Shown here in pieces: positions 51,902 to 61,056 of a stretch of DNA of 64,000 bases. Location of the stretch: NCBI RefSeq assembly GCF_003217215.1, contig NZ_QJTD01000006.1, positions 5,427-69,426 of the forward strand. The letters are read 5' to 3'. The notes under the pieces were generated by a model. That model did not search any database, was not told the origin of the DNA, and saw only the letters and a program-made list of their open reading frames with translations. The stretch comes from Winogradskyella epiphytica. GTDB lineage: Bacteria > Bacteroidota > Bacteroidia > Flavobacteriales > Flavobacteriaceae. The number at the start of each line of letters is the position of its first letter. Within the stretch, counting starts at the first letter, position 1. The translations under genes were made by a program, and so were the position numbers.

Positions 51902-51909
51902 TATCTTTG
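51902..51909 (+). promoter_or_regulatory. ccsBA promoter; decides the start
   Basis: TATCTTTG matches TAnnTTTG. A TTG at 51907-51909 is part of this box and so is not the start codon; ATG 51934 is. Confidence 0.75.
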
Positions 51910-51933
51910 CCGCTGCTTAAAAAGCCTATAGTT

Positions 51934-54900
51934 ATGCAAAAGAAAATCGCGAATTTCCTATTCTCAACAAAACTCATGGCTGTCTTATTTATTGTGTTTG
52001 CCGTTGCTATGGCTGTTGGTACAATATTAGACAGAAATATGGACACCTCCCCAACACCTTTAACACGGAATTTAATCTACAACGCCTGGTGGTTTGAAGC
52101 GATTATGGTCTTTTTTGTGATCAACTTTATCGGTAATATGTTCAGGTATCGTTTGCTCAGAAAAGAAAAATGGGCAACCTTAATCATACACTTATCATTT
52201 ATTCTTATCCTGTTTGGTGCTTTTATAACACGCTATATTGGTTATGAAGGAATGATGCCTATTAGAGAAGGCGAAACTGAAAGCGAATTCTTTTCACAAA
52301 AAACATATATCAGTGGTCGTATTATTGGTGACTATAAAATTAATGGTCAGTTACAACAACGACGCATTGAAGAGGTGGTTGACTTTTCACCGAGATTAAC
52401 AAATAGTTTCAGCGAAACCTTTGATTATGGAGATACCGAAGTTCATATTGAATTGGTTGATTTTATTGAAGGAGCGGAAATAGATGTGATTCCAAATTCA
52501 ACTGGAAAACGCTATTTGAAAGTAGTAGAAGCAGGTGATGGTGGTTCGCATAACCACTTTTTGGAAGATGGTAAAGTTGCTAACCTTCATAATACATTAG
52601 TATCCTTAAATAAATTTCAAGAAGGTGCTATAAATATTTCAGAGACCGAAGATGGCTTGTATATCCAATCGCCATACGAAGGAGATTATATGACCATGGC
52701 CACTCGTGCTACTGGTAAATTAGAGAAAGATAGCTTACAACCGCTAATCTTAAGATCGAGATATGTTATCGGGAATATGCAACTAGTATTTCCTAATCCA
52801 ATTGCTCAAGGGGATTTTGGTGTGGTGAAGAAACCTGAAATATTAACCAATGATGCAGATGGACTGATTTTAAATATTACGGCTAATGGTGAGACAAAAG
52901 AAGTAGGCTTAATTGGAGGTCCTGGTACAACGAATCCATTGGAAGAGTTTGAGGTAGGGGGAATTGATATAGCATTACAATACGGACCTAAAATGTTGAA
53001 GCTACCATTTGAAATTAAGCTGAACGATTTTATTGCCGAAAAGTATCCAGGTACTGAAAATGCTTATTCTTCTTATGAAAGTAAGGTAACCGTAATTGAT
53101 AAGGAAGAAGGTGATTTCGATTATCATATTTATATGAATCATGTTTTAGATCATAGAGGGTATCGTTTCTTCCAAGCAAGTTTCCATCCCGATGAAAAAG
53201 GAACTGTTCTTTCTGTAAATCATGATTTTTGGGGAACTTACATCACTTATGCAGGTTATATGTTATTGTATTTTGGGTTGATGGCTATCTTATTTGCGAA
53301 AAATACACGTTTTGATGATATACGCAGTAGACTGTATAAATTGAAAGCAAAGAAGGCCAAAATGCTTAGCATGATTGTGCTTTTAATTGGATTCTCTGGT
53401 TTTGCGCAACAGCATTCTAAAGAAGATAGTCATGACCATATTACTAGAACTAATAAAGAACAGATAGATTCAATTTTAAGAGTTCATATTACACCTAAGA
53501 AACACGCGGCCAAATTCTCAGAAATGGTAGTTCAGGATTACAGTGGGCGAATGATGCCTATGCATACCTATTCCTCCGAATTGCTTCGTAAATTAAGTAA
53601 AAGCGAAACCTATGAAGAGTTTAATGCCGATCAAATTTACCTTTCAATTCAAGAAAGTCCAATGTTGTGGTACAATGTACCGATCATTTACTTAAAGCCG
53701 AGAAAAGCAGATTCTATTCGATCCATCATTGGAATTAGTCCTGATGATAAATTTTCAAGATTAGTTGATTACTTTACGCCAGAAGGACGCTATAAATTAG
53801 CACCATATTTAGAAGAAGCGTACAGAGCACAAGTTCCTAATGGTTTTCAAAAAGAAGTCAAGGAAGCAGATTCTAGAGTCAATTTATTATACAATACCAT
53901 TGAAGGACGATCAAATAAAATTTTCCCTGTTCCTAATGATGATAATAACAAATGGATTTCTTCCGTTGAATTCAGAGAACAAAACTATAGAGAGAAAATT
54001 GAAGACTCACTGTATGGGAATTTTATTAATAATGGGTTCAGTGCCTACTTAGTCACTTTAAATAATGCGAAACAAACCGGTGATTATACTAAGGCTGAAG
54101 AATTATTAAGTGGGATTAAAAAAACGCAACAACGTTATGGTAGCGAGGTTATGCTGACTGATGAGAAAATTAAAGCAGAAATCCTTTATAACGATTATGA
54201 TATTTTCAAACGATTATTCAGCTACTATATGTATGCTGGAACACTGTTATTTGTATTATTAATTATACAGATCTTCAAGTTTAATAGTAAGTGGTTAAAA
54301 GTATCAATTACCTCTTTTAAGGTCATCATATTCGGACTGTTTTTACTGCATACAGGTGGGCTCATTTTACGTTGGTACCTTTCAGGTCATGCGCCTTGGA
54401 GTGATGCTTACGAGTCTATGATTTACGTTGCTTGGTCTGTGATGCTATTTGGATTAATGCTTGGTAAAGACAGTGATTTAACCTTTGCAGCTTCGGCCTT
54501 TGTGACCTCTATGATTTTAATGGTAGCACACTGGAACTGGATGGATCCGGCTATTGCGAACCTTCAGCCGGTATTACAAGGTTATTGGTTAATGATTCAT
54601 GTATCAGTAATTGTAGCGAGTTACGGACCTTTTGCCATTGGTATGATTTTAGGGTTAGTGGTGCTATTCCTGATGATACTTACCAATGAAAAGAATAAAG
54701 AACGTATGCTTATTAATATTAAAGAATTGACCATCATTAATGAAATGGCATTAACGGTTGGTTTAGTGATGTTAACTATAGGAAACTTCCTTGGTGGTAT
54801 GTGGGCTAACGAAAGTTGGGGACGTTATTGGGGATGGGACCCTAAAGAAACTTGGGCTTTAATTAGTATTATGATTTATGCGTTTGTGATTCACATGAGA

Positions 54901-55128
54901 TTAGTTCCAGGCTTAAGAGGTAGTTGGATATATAATCTAATGTCAATTCTAGCTTTTGGAAGTATATTAATGACCTATTTCGGAGTAAACTTCTACTTGG
55001 CAGGTTTACATTCTTACGCTAGTGGAGATCAAATATTAAGCTTCAAGTTTATTGCTATTACGCTTGGGATTATTGCAGTGGTAGGAGCGCTGTCCTTTGT
55101 TCAATATCGAAAACACTATAAAAAATAA
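51934..55128 (+). CDS. ccsBA: Fused cytochrome c biogenesis protein (CcsBA/ResBC type)
   Basis: A 1064-residue fusion of the two system II cytochrome c maturation parts. The N-terminal ResB/CcsB part has four helices (LFSTKLMAVLFIVFAVAMAV; VFFVINFIGNMFRY) around a large periplasmic domain. A long hydrophilic linker (about 480-760) precedes the CcsA part, whose haem-handling motif is NESWGRYWGWDPKETWALI (WWD domain). It delivers and attaches haem to apocytochromes on the periplasmic side. The start is set by the promoter at 51902. A terminator follows. Confidence 0.94.
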   Translation: MQKKIANFLFSTKLMAVLFIVFAVAMAVGTILDRNMDTSPTPLTRNLIYNAWWFEAIMVFFVINFIGNMFRYRLLRKEKWATLIIHLSFILILFGAFITRYIGYEGMMPIREGETESEFFSQKTYISGRIIGDYKINGQLQQRRIEEVVDFSPRLTNSFSETFDYGDTEVHIELVDFIEGAEIDVIPNSTGKRYLKVVEAGDGGSHNHFLEDGKVANLHNTLVSLNKFQEGAINISETEDGLYIQSPYEGDYMTMATRATGKLEKDSLQPLILRSRYVIGNMQLVFPNPIAQGDFGVVKKPEILTNDADGLILNITANGETKEVGLIGGPGTTNPLEEFEVGGIDIALQYGPKMLKLPFEIKLNDFIAEKYPGTENAYSSYESKVTVIDKEEGDFDYHIYMNHVLDHRGYRFFQASFHPDEKGTVLSVNHDFWGTYITYAGYMLLYFGLMAILFAKNTRFDDIRSRLYKLKAKKAKMLSMIVLLIGFSGFAQQHSKEDSHDHITRTNKEQIDSILRVHITPKKHAAKFSEMVVQDYSGRMMPMHTYSSELLRKLSKSETYEEFNADQIYLSIQESPMLWYNVPIIYLKPRKADSIRSIIGISPDDKFSRLVDYFTPEGRYKLAPYLEEAYRAQVPNGFQKEVKEADSRVNLLYNTIEGRSNKIFPVPNDDNNKWISSVEFREQNYREKIEDSLYGNFINNGFSAYLVTLNNAKQTGDYTKAEELLSGIKKTQQRYGSEVMLTDEKIKAEILYNDYDIFKRLFSYYMYAGTLLFVLLIIQIFKFNSKWLKVSITSFKVIIFGLFLLHTGGLILRWYLSGHAPWSDAYESMIYVAWSVMLFGLMLGKDSDLTFAASAFVTSMILMVAHWNWMDPAIANLQPVLQGYWLMIHVSVIVASYGPFAIGMILGLVVLFLMILTNEKNKERMLINIKELTIINEMALTVGLVMLTIGNFLGGMWANESWGRYWGWDPKETWALISIMIYAFVIHMRLVPGLRGSWIYNLMSILAFGSILMTYFGVNFYLAGLHSYASGDQILSFKFIAITLGIIAVVGALSFVQYRKHYKK

Positions 55129-55133
55129 AATAA

Positions 55134-55172
55134 TAAAAGGCAAGTCGTTTCTAAATCACTTGCCTTTTTTTT
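55134..55172 (+). terminator. ccsBA terminator
   Basis: AAAAGGCAAGT and ACTTGCCTTTT form a 10- to 11-bp stem with a 12-nt loop and a long T-run, 6 bp after the stop codon. Confidence 0.9.
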
Positions 55173-55247
55173 ATCTCTTTCTTTTGGGTAATAGGTAGTG
55201 TTTAACGACATTAATACGTATTTTAGTTTTAACTAAATAATACTACC

Positions 55248-56399
55248 ATGTCGAAAAAAGAATTAGGGTTAAATACGATCTGTACACATGTTGGGGAAGT
55301 TAAAGACGAACAGTTTAAAGGTGCTGTCTCTCCCATGTATTTGAGCTCATCCTATGAGTTCTTAGATGTAGATGTTGTTCGATATCCAAGGTACTTCAAT
55401 ACGCCTAATCAGGCACATTTAACGCAAAAAATAGCGGTATTAGAACATACAGAAGCCGCACTGATCTTTGCATCAGGTATGGCTGCAATTAGCACTATGT
55501 TTTTAGCGTTTTTAAAACAGGGTGATCATTTGGTGGTTCAAAATACCTTATATGGAGGAACGGTTAATTTTATTAAAGAAGAGTTTCCAAAGTACGGGAT
55601 AGAATATACCTTCACTAATGGATATTCAGTCGATGATTTTAAAAAAGCGATTCAAAAAAACACCAAATTGATTCATATTGAAACACCTTCAAATCCATTA
55701 ATGACCATTACAGATATTAAGGCGATTGCAAAACTTGGTAAGTCCAAAGGCATTTTAACATCTATAGATAATACCTTTGCTTCACCAGTTAATCAGAAGC
55801 CAATGGATTTAGGTATTGATATGGTCATGCATTCGGCGACCAAATATTTTGGAGGACATAGTGATATTTGTGCAGGAGCTGTAGCCAGTTCGGAAGAGCA
55901 TATTAAACGCATATTTAACGTTGGAAAAAACTTAGGAGGGAATTTAAGCGATATGACGGTTTGGATGCTAGAACGGAGCATGAAAACTCTAGGATTACGT
56001 GTTAAAGCTCAAACTAAAAATGCTATGAAATTAGCCAAGTGGTTGGATAAACACCCGAAAGTTGCTAAAGTTTATTATCCGGGTTTGAATTCGCACCCAG
56101 AACATCAGTTAGCAAAATCTCAGATGATAGGCTATGGCGCCATGCTCTCCTTTGAATTAATAGCAGGTTTAGATTCAATACAATTTCAAAAGCAATTAAA
56201 ATTGATTAAATCATCTATGAGTTTGGCGGGCGTGGAGAGTACTATGCTGTCGCCTTACTTAACCTCTCACTCCTTACTCACACAAGAGGAAAGGGATTCT
56301 ATAGGGATCACGGATCAATTAATTCGTTTTTCCGTGGGCATTGAAAATACCAAAGATTTGAAAAAAGATATAAATCAGGCCATTGAAGCTTTAGGTTAA
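55248..56399 (+). CDS. Cys/Met metabolism PLP-dependent enzyme
   Basis: A 383-residue enzyme of the trans-sulfuration family. YPRYFNTPNQAHLTQKIAVLEHTEAALIFASGMAAIST begins the fold; HIETPSNPLMTITDI and HSATKYFGGHSDICAGAV (PLP lysine in SATK) are diagnostic; RFSVGIENTKDLKKDI closes it. It could be cystathionine gamma-synthase, beta/gamma-lyase or methionine gamma-lyase; the sequence does not separate these. It stands alone upstream of bshB1. Confidence 0.92.
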   Translation: MSKKELGLNTICTHVGEVKDEQFKGAVSPMYLSSSYEFLDVDVVRYPRYFNTPNQAHLTQKIAVLEHTEAALIFASGMAAISTMFLAFLKQGDHLVVQNTLYGGTVNFIKEEFPKYGIEYTFTNGYSVDDFKKAIQKNTKLIHIETPSNPLMTITDIKAIAKLGKSKGILTSIDNTFASPVNQKPMDLGIDMVMHSATKYFGGHSDICAGAVASSEEHIKRIFNVGKNLGGNLSDMTVWMLERSMKTLGLRVKAQTKNAMKLAKWLDKHPKVAKVYYPGLNSHPEHQLAKSQMIGYGAMLSFELIAGLDSIQFQKQLKLIKSSMSLAGVESTMLSPYLTSHSLLTQEERDSIGITDQLIRFSVGIENTKDLKKDINQAIEALG

Positions 56400-56464
56400 T
56401 CGATCAAATTTTAAGGGAATGAAATGCTAACTTCGGTTTTATCCGTTTTCTATCTTCTTTTTAA

Positions 56465-56472
56465 TATTTTTG
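56465..56472 (+). promoter_or_regulatory. bshB1 promoter (-7 box)
   Basis: TATTTTTG fits TAnnTTTG, 24 nt upstream of ATG 56497. Confidence 0.6.
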
Positions 56473-56496
56473 ACATTCAGATAAAATACAAAGCAT

Positions 56497-57213
56497 ATGA
56501 AATTAGATATATTGGCAATAGGTGCGCATCCTGATGATGTAGAATTAAGTTGTGGAGCAACTATAGCAAAGGAAGTTTCTAAGGGAAAGAAAGTAGGTAT
56601 TGTGGACCTTACTAGAGGAGAATTAGGAACAAGGGGGACGGCAGAAACACGTGATGAAGAAGCCTTTAACGCAGCTAAAATATTAGGTGTTCATTCTAGA
56701 GTGAATTTACGTTTTGCTGATGGCTTCTTTGTGAATGATAAAGAGCATCAGCTTGAGGTTATAAAGATGATTCGGTTGTATAAGCCTGAAATCGTTCTTT
56801 GTAATGCAATAGACGATAGACATATCGATCACCCTAAAGGCAGTCAATTAGTAAGTGATGCTTGTTTTTTAAGTGGACTTATGAAGATAGAAACTATTCA
56901 TAATAACCAACTTCAAGAACCTTGGAGACCTAAAATGGTTTATCATTATATTCAGTGGAAAGACGTTGAGCCTGATTTTGTGGTCGATGTTTCAGGATTT
57001 ATGGATAAAAAGATTGAATCTGTGATGGCTTATAAAACACAATTCTTTGATCCAGACAGCAAAGAACCACAAACACCGATCTCAAGTAAGAATTTTTCGG
57101 ATAGTATTGATTATAGAGCAAGAAATTTAGGAAGATTAATTGGAGTGGAACATGCTGAGGGTTACACAGTTGAAAGATTTGTTGCGGTAAATTCATTATT
57201 TGATTTAAAATAA
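56497..57213 (+). CDS. bshB1: Bacillithiol biosynthesis deacetylase BshB1
   Basis: A 238-residue PIG-L-type zinc deacetylase. GAHPDDVELSCGATIAK supplies H11, D13 and D14; DLTRGELGTRGTAETRDEEA and DDRHIDHPKGSQLV are strongly BshB1-like. It converts GlcNAc-malate to GlcN-malate in bacillithiol synthesis in the cytoplasm. It lacks a signal peptide, unlike the large PIG-L protein at 42559-45084. Confidence 0.95.
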   Translation: MKLDILAIGAHPDDVELSCGATIAKEVSKGKKVGIVDLTRGELGTRGTAETRDEEAFNAAKILGVHSRVNLRFADGFFVNDKEHQLEVIKMIRLYKPEIVLCNAIDDRHIDHPKGSQLVSDACFLSGLMKIETIHNNQLQEPWRPKMVYHYIQWKDVEPDFVVDVSGFMDKKIESVMAYKTQFFDPDSKEPQTPISSKNFSDSIDYRARNLGRLIGVEHAEGYTVERFVAVNSLFDLK

Positions 57214-57248
57214 AGTGAAAAACTATTTGCAATAAATAGGAATTAATA

Positions 57249-57256
57249 TATCTTTG
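57249..57256 (+). promoter_or_regulatory. tRNA-His promoter
   Basis: TATCTTTG with a TTG at 57227-57229, 19 nt upstream, gives both elements of the Bacteroidota promoter. The tRNA begins 17 nt downstream. Confidence 0.8.
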
Positions 57257-57272
57257 CAATCCAATTTAAAAT

Positions 57273-57347
57273 GGTGGTTGTAGCTCAGCTGGTTAGAGCG
57301 TCGGTTTGTGGTACCGAAAGTCGCCGGTTCGAACCCGGTCTTCCACC
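57273..57347 (+). tRNA. tRNA-His (anticodon GTG)
   Basis: A 75-nt cloverleaf including the extra G(-1) opposite C73, as expected for tRNA-His. Anticodon stem TCGGT/ACCGA encloses loop TTGTGGT, giving anticodon GTG; the T-arm is GCCGG TTCGAAC CCGGT. The acceptor arms GTGGTTG and CTTCCAC pair except at two adjacent positions (5-68 and 6-67), both T-T. CCA is not encoded as a separate end. Confidence 0.93.
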
Positions 57348-57357
57348 CAAAATCAAC

Positions 57358-57386
57358 AAGCCTTTCAGAAATGAAGGGCTTTTTTT
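57358..57386 (+). terminator. tRNA-His terminator
   Basis: AAGCCTTTCA and TGAAGGGCTT pair with one G-T wobble and a 4-nt loop, then a run of T. Confidence 0.8.
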
Positions 57387-57403
57387 GTGGCTATAGGGGA
57401 AAT

Positions 57404-57440
57404 AAAAAAGGTCTTTCGTATTTAGTGAAAGACCTTTTTT
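57404..57440 (-). terminator. Bidirectional terminator after the M28 peptidase gene
   Basis: AAAAAAGGTCTTTC and GAAAGACCTTTTTT form a 14-bp stem with a 9-nt loop. It suits transcripts from both sides: the minus-strand peptidase and the tRNA-His unit. Confidence 0.88.
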
Positions 57441-57459
57441 AATAATGAAAAGTATATAA

Positions 57460-59040
57460 TTACTCAGCGGCTTTGTCAACCACAATTCTCTCGTCTCTAT
57501 TCGCTAATTTCCAAGCTGTATGAAATACTAAACGCGATCTTGTTTCTAATAGGTCATATTCAATTTTATCTGGTGTATCTGAGGCTTTATGATAGTCATC
57601 ATGAGTACCATTAAAATAAAAGATCACAGGGATATTATTTTTTGCAAAATTATAATGGTCAGATCTGTAGTAAAAACGATTGGGGTCGTTATCATCGTTA
57701 AATGTATAATCTAACTCCATATTAATGTATTTACTATTTGCTTCCTCAGAGATGTTATGTAAGTCCGTACTTAATTTATCACTACCTATAAGATAGATGT
57801 AATTTCTCGTACCTACTTTTCGATTTGGGTCTATGCGTCCAATCATATCTATATTTAGATTAGCTACAGTGTTTTCTAATGGGAAAATAGGATCGTAATC
57901 CGTATAATATCTTGAGCCTAGTAGTCCTTTTTCTTCTCCTGTAACATGTAAAAATAGAACTGAACGCTTCGGTCCATGTCCTGCTTTTTCAGCGAGTTTA
58001 AAAGCTTCTGCAATTTCTAATATGGCAACCGTTCCTGATCCATCGTCATCTGCGCCATTATATATTTCACCATTTTTTATGCCTTCATGGTCTAAATGTG
58101 CTGAAATAACAATAATCTCGTCAGGCTTTTCAGAACCTTTAATGAATGCGACCACATTCTCAGACATTATAGATTCTGATTTGTTCTCAATAGAAAGACG
58201 TAGATCAGTAGTAATTGTTTTTGGTTCACTTTCTTCATCAATAGTAGGGAGAAGGGCTTTACCCAAACCTTCGTTTATCATAAACATGAACATATTGTCC
58301 TCTTTATTTTTCAAAGACAAACGTCCAGAAGAACCTGAAGCCGCCAAACGCTGATAGAAAGCTGAGTATCTCGAGAACATAGAATTATCCATAAATATTA
58401 GCCCTTTAGCGCCATTGTTTAATGCTGCCTCTCTCTTGCTAGAAATAGACTGTCTTCCATTGGTCCACTTTGTATCTCCTGCTTCACCTGTAGTGATATA
58501 ATTGCCAGATGCATCTTTCGGTTCCCCTGCTTTTGCTAAAACAATCTTTCCTTGCACATCCGTATTTTTATAATCTGAGTAATTTTCGTCATCAATTCCG
58601 TATCCTACGTAAATAATCTCAGAAGTACTAATAGTCATACTCTCAGAAGCTGCTAATACAATATGGTCTTCAAAGTTCTTGAAAGATCTTCCGTTTAAGG
58701 TGAAATCGGCCTTAGCCACATTTTGTTTTTCTAAAGGGACCTCTTGAAAATAGTTATCGCCTCCTAATGGTGTTGGGATACCCATATCTAAATATTGCTG
58801 CTTTAAATATTCAACAGCCATTTTTTGCCCTTTATCACCAGTGTTTCTACCCTCAAACTCATCTGAAGCATAGATGTATAACATGGTTTTTAATTCATCG
58901 GATGTGATTGATGAAGCGTATTTAGTAGGATCTACAACAGGTATGCTTTCCTGTGAAGCTAGAACTGTGTTTGGTTTTGACGAACTGCCACAACCAACAA
59001 TGAGTGCAGAAGCACAACATAGAAATAATAATTTTTTCAT
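57460..59040 (-). CDS. M28-family aminopeptidase lipoprotein with inserted PA domain
   Basis: A 526-residue exported zinc peptidase. Lipoprotein signal ending LIVGC (Cys17). A PA domain-like insert occupies about 125-285 (GKIVLAKAGEPKD; GAKGLIFMDNS). The M28 catalytic core has SAHLDHEGIKNGEIYNGADDDGSG, HVTGEEKGLLGSRYY, LNIDMIGR and YRSDHYNFAKNNIPVIFYF, covering the zinc ligands and catalytic Glu. It degrades peptides at the cell surface or in the periplasm. A paralogue without the insert lies just upstream. Confidence 0.92.
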   Translation of the reverse strand: MKKLLFLCCASALIVGCGSSSKPNTVLASQESIPVVDPTKYASSITSDELKTMLYIYASDEFEGRNTGDKGQKMAVEYLKQQYLDMGIPTPLGGDNYFQEVPLEKQNVAKADFTLNGRSFKNFEDHIVLAASESMTISTSEIIYVGYGIDDENYSDYKNTDVQGKIVLAKAGEPKDASGNYITTGEAGDTKWTNGRQSISSKREAALNNGAKGLIFMDNSMFSRYSAFYQRLAASGSSGRLSLKNKEDNMFMFMINEGLGKALLPTIDEESEPKTITTDLRLSIENKSESIMSENVVAFIKGSEKPDEIIVISAHLDHEGIKNGEIYNGADDDGSGTVAILEIAEAFKLAEKAGHGPKRSVLFLHVTGEEKGLLGSRYYTDYDPIFPLENTVANLNIDMIGRIDPNRKVGTRNYIYLIGSDKLSTDLHNISEEANSKYINMELDYTFNDDNDPNRFYYRSDHYNFAKNNIPVIFYFNGTHDDYHKASDTPDKIEYDLLETRSRLVFHTAWKLANRDERIVVDKAAE

Positions 59041-59140
59041 TAAAAAGGTTATATAATGGTTAAAATGGATGAATTTCTAAACTTACAAAAATTGCTTAGA
59101 CTTCTAGTCAGTCAGAATTTCCTTTTAACAATTTTTAACA

Positions 59141-60172
59141 TCAGATGATTTCTGCTGTTAATCGCTTATCAGAATTTGCGAGGTACCAAGCAGTTGCGAA
59201 AATGAGTTGAGCTCGTTTTGCTAATAAATCATAATTGATTTTATCTGCCGTATCGGTTGGTTTGGTATAATCTTCATGTTCCCCATTAAAGAAGAAGATT
59301 ACAGGAATGCCCTTTTGATCAAAGTAATAGTGATCAGATCTGTAATAATAACGATTAGGGTCATTCTCTGCATTGTATTTATAATCTAAATTTAACTGAG
59401 TAAATTCAGTATTAGCCTTTTGAGCGATAAAGTCTAATTCAGTACTAATTTTATCTGAGCCAATAAGATAAATATAGTTTTCATCATCTATATGTCTATA
59501 GTCTACGCGACCAATCATATCAATGTTTAACGTAGCAATAGCATTTTCTAGTGGAAAAACAGGGTTTTCTGTATAATATCTTGAACCGTGTAAACCAACC
59601 TCTTCAGCCGTTACATGCAAAAACACAATGCTTCGTTTAGGACGGTGACCATTAGCAACAGCTAGACTCATAGCCTCTGCCATTTCTAGAACAGCAGCTG
59701 TACCAGAGCCATTATCATCTGCACCGTTATAAATTTCTCCATTTCGAACTCCTTCGTGATCGGAGTGAGCCGATATGTATAGGTATTCATTCGGAAATTC
59801 CGAGCCTTCTATGTAGGCAATTACATTTTGAGATTGATTAAGATTTTGAGGCAAGACTTCTTTTGGCACAATTTGATAGTAGTTTGAATGCGATTCAGGA
59901 GCCCTTATATCGAGATTTTTATAATGATTTCTTATATAATCGCAAACTTGATTGTGACCATCTTCACCAGTCATTCTACCCTTGTATTTGTCTGATGAGA
60001 TTTCGTTAACATGTCGTTTTAACTCTTCAGATTTGATGGTATTCAGATAGTTTTCGACGACAGCTTTATCCTTATAGACTATGCTGTTTTTAAGGTTGGA
60101 TATTTTTTCACTATGCCTAATGGTTGAACATGAGCCAACGATTAGTAGTAGGAATGTAATTAAAACTTTCAT
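59141..60172 (-). CDS. M28-family peptidase lipoprotein lacking the PA domain
   Basis: A 343-residue zinc peptidase. Start ATG 60172: an in-frame TTG at 60193 lies inside the promoter box and is rejected. The signal ends IVGSC (Cys15). SAHSDHEGVRNGEIYNGADDNGSG, HVTAEEVGLHGSRYY, LNIDMIGR and YRSDHYYFDQKGIPVIFFF mirror the neighbour at 57460-59040 closely, but the roughly 150-residue PA insert is missing. Tandem duplication followed by loss or gain of the PA domain is likely. Confidence 0.92.
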   Translation of the reverse strand: MKVLITFLLLIVGSCSTIRHSEKISNLKNSIVYKDKAVVENYLNTIKSEELKRHVNEISSDKYKGRMTGEDGHNQVCDYIRNHYKNLDIRAPESHSNYYQIVPKEVLPQNLNQSQNVIAYIEGSEFPNEYLYISAHSDHEGVRNGEIYNGADDNGSGTAAVLEMAEAMSLAVANGHRPKRSIVFLHVTAEEVGLHGSRYYTENPVFPLENAIATLNIDMIGRVDYRHIDDENYIYLIGSDKISTELDFIAQKANTEFTQLNLDYKYNAENDPNRYYYRSDHYYFDQKGIPVIFFFNGEHEDYTKPTDTADKINYDLLAKRAQLIFATAWYLANSDKRLTAEII

Positions 60173-60190
60173 GTAACTTACTGATTGCGT

Positions 60191-60198
60191 CAAAGATA
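60191..60198 (-). promoter_or_regulatory. M28 peptidase promoter; decides the start
   Basis: On the minus strand TATCTTTG matches TAnnTTTG. It covers the in-frame TTG at 60193, so translation begins at ATG 60172. Confidence 0.75.
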
Positions 60199-60238
60199 TA
60201 ATATTGACTTTAAGATAGCCTTAACTTCTTTAGGAATT

Positions 60239-60574
60239 TTATGGCTCTTCTTCAGGTTCGATCTCTATCAGATTTCCCTGTGAATTATTTAAATTCTCTG
60301 TAGACTCTTGTTCTGTCTGAATTGCTTGCTCGTCTTCTATTGTACTAGTAACACTTTTATATATGGTTAAGCTCAAAGAAAAAATTACTAATAGGAATAT
60401 ATATTGAATGGGTTTAGTCTTGCTGTGTTCCTTTTTTGAAATATATATGAGAATTATACCACTGACAAAAGCAATTATCAAGGGAAGTATTGCTAAATCA
60501 TAGTATAAAGTCGAAGTCATGACCACAGCTGTAATTGCAGCAATCATTCCTATAACTGTAAATAATTTTTTCAA
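60239..60574 (-). CDS. Small hypothetical membrane protein
   Basis: A 111-residue protein with three hydrophobic helices (about 4-22, 28-46 and 57-73) and an acidic, Glu-rich tail (EDEQAIQTEQEST...IEIEPEEEP). No family recognised. It has its own promoter box 46 nt upstream. The 37-bp spacer to the peptidase promoter shows nothing. Confidence 0.65.
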   Translation of the reverse strand: MKKLFTVIGMIAAITAVVMTSTLYYDLAILPLIIAFVSGIILIYISKKEHSKTKPIQYIFLLVIFSLSLTIYKSVTSTIEDEQAIQTEQESTENLNNSQGNLIEIEPEEEP

Positions 60575-60619
60575 AATTCTATATTTTTTAGTTCAGAAGT
60601 CAGGTGAATTTCTTTATAG

Positions 60620-60627
60620 CAAAACTA
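60620..60627 (-). promoter_or_regulatory. Promoter box of the small membrane protein gene
   Basis: On the minus strand TAGTTTTG fits TAnnTTTG. Between here and the tRNA-Ser promoter (60628-60795) I see nothing else. Confidence 0.5.
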
Positions 60628-60817
60628 ATGGTGACATATATTGAAGAGGTAGAGGATTAATTTATAAGTATCTTTAACTTCAATTTTCTGACCTAATATA
60701 CTGATAACATAAACTGTACCGAAATTACAATGCTTTCTGAAATTTATTAATTAAAAGAGTCGCGAAATTTTTTTAAAAAAACTATACAAAAAGGTTTGGT
60801 TAGAACAAAAAGGATTA

Positions 60818-60825
60818 TATATTTG
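60818..60825 (+). promoter_or_regulatory. tRNA-Ser promoter
   Basis: TATATTTG with TTG at 60796-60798, 19 nt upstream, is a full Bacteroidota promoter. The tRNA begins 11 nt downstream. Confidence 0.8.
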
Positions 60826-60836
60826 CAACCGCTAAA

Positions 60837-60921
60837 GGAGAAATGGCAGAGTGGTCGAATGCGGCAGTCTTGAAAACTGTTGAGGGTCACACCTCCGGGG
60901 GTTCGAATCCCTCTTTCTCCG
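60837..60921 (+). tRNA. tRNA-Ser (anticodon TGA)
   Basis: An 85-nt class II tRNA. Acceptor GGAGAAA pairs with TTTCTCC and the discriminator is G. The anticodon stem GCAGT/ACTGT encloses CTTGAAA, giving anticodon TGA. A long variable arm (TGAGGGTCACACCTCC) and T-arm GGGGG TTCGAAT CCCTC follow. A strong terminator lies directly after it. Confidence 0.95.
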
Positions 60922-60924
60922 CTG

Positions 60925-60957
60925 AAAAGCCTTGCATTTGATGCAAGGCTTTTTCTT
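60925..60957 (+). terminator. tRNA-Ser terminator
   Basis: AAAAGCCTTGCAT, loop TTG, ATGCAAGGCTTTT is a perfect 13-bp stem followed by T-rich sequence, 3 nt after the tRNA. Confidence 0.92.
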
Positions 60958-61033
60958 TTTTCTTAATTTTTAACTTGCAACTTGCAATGGTAAATTAGTA
61001 AATACGCCATATGCAACTACGGCGATTATTCCG

Positions 61034-61041
61034 TATTTTTG
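61034..61041 (+). promoter_or_regulatory. Promoter of the nitroreductase gene
   Basis: TATTTTTG fits TAnnTTTG, 15 nt before ATG 61057. Confidence 0.6.
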
Positions 61042-61056
61042 AAAAAATAGCTAGAA

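Noticed and set aside
51907..51933. TTG start for the CcsBA protein
   Set aside because: The TTG is part of the TATCTTTG promoter box; the downstream ATG at 51934 begins the typical N-terminus.
55190..55247. SAM riboswitch before the Cys/Met PLP enzyme gene
   Set aside because: The leader is too short and lacks the conserved stems; only a weak dyad (TAGTT...AACTA) is visible.
60173..60193. TTG start for the second M28 peptidase
   Set aside because: It lies in the TATCTTTG promoter box; ATG 60172 starts a proper lipoprotein signal.
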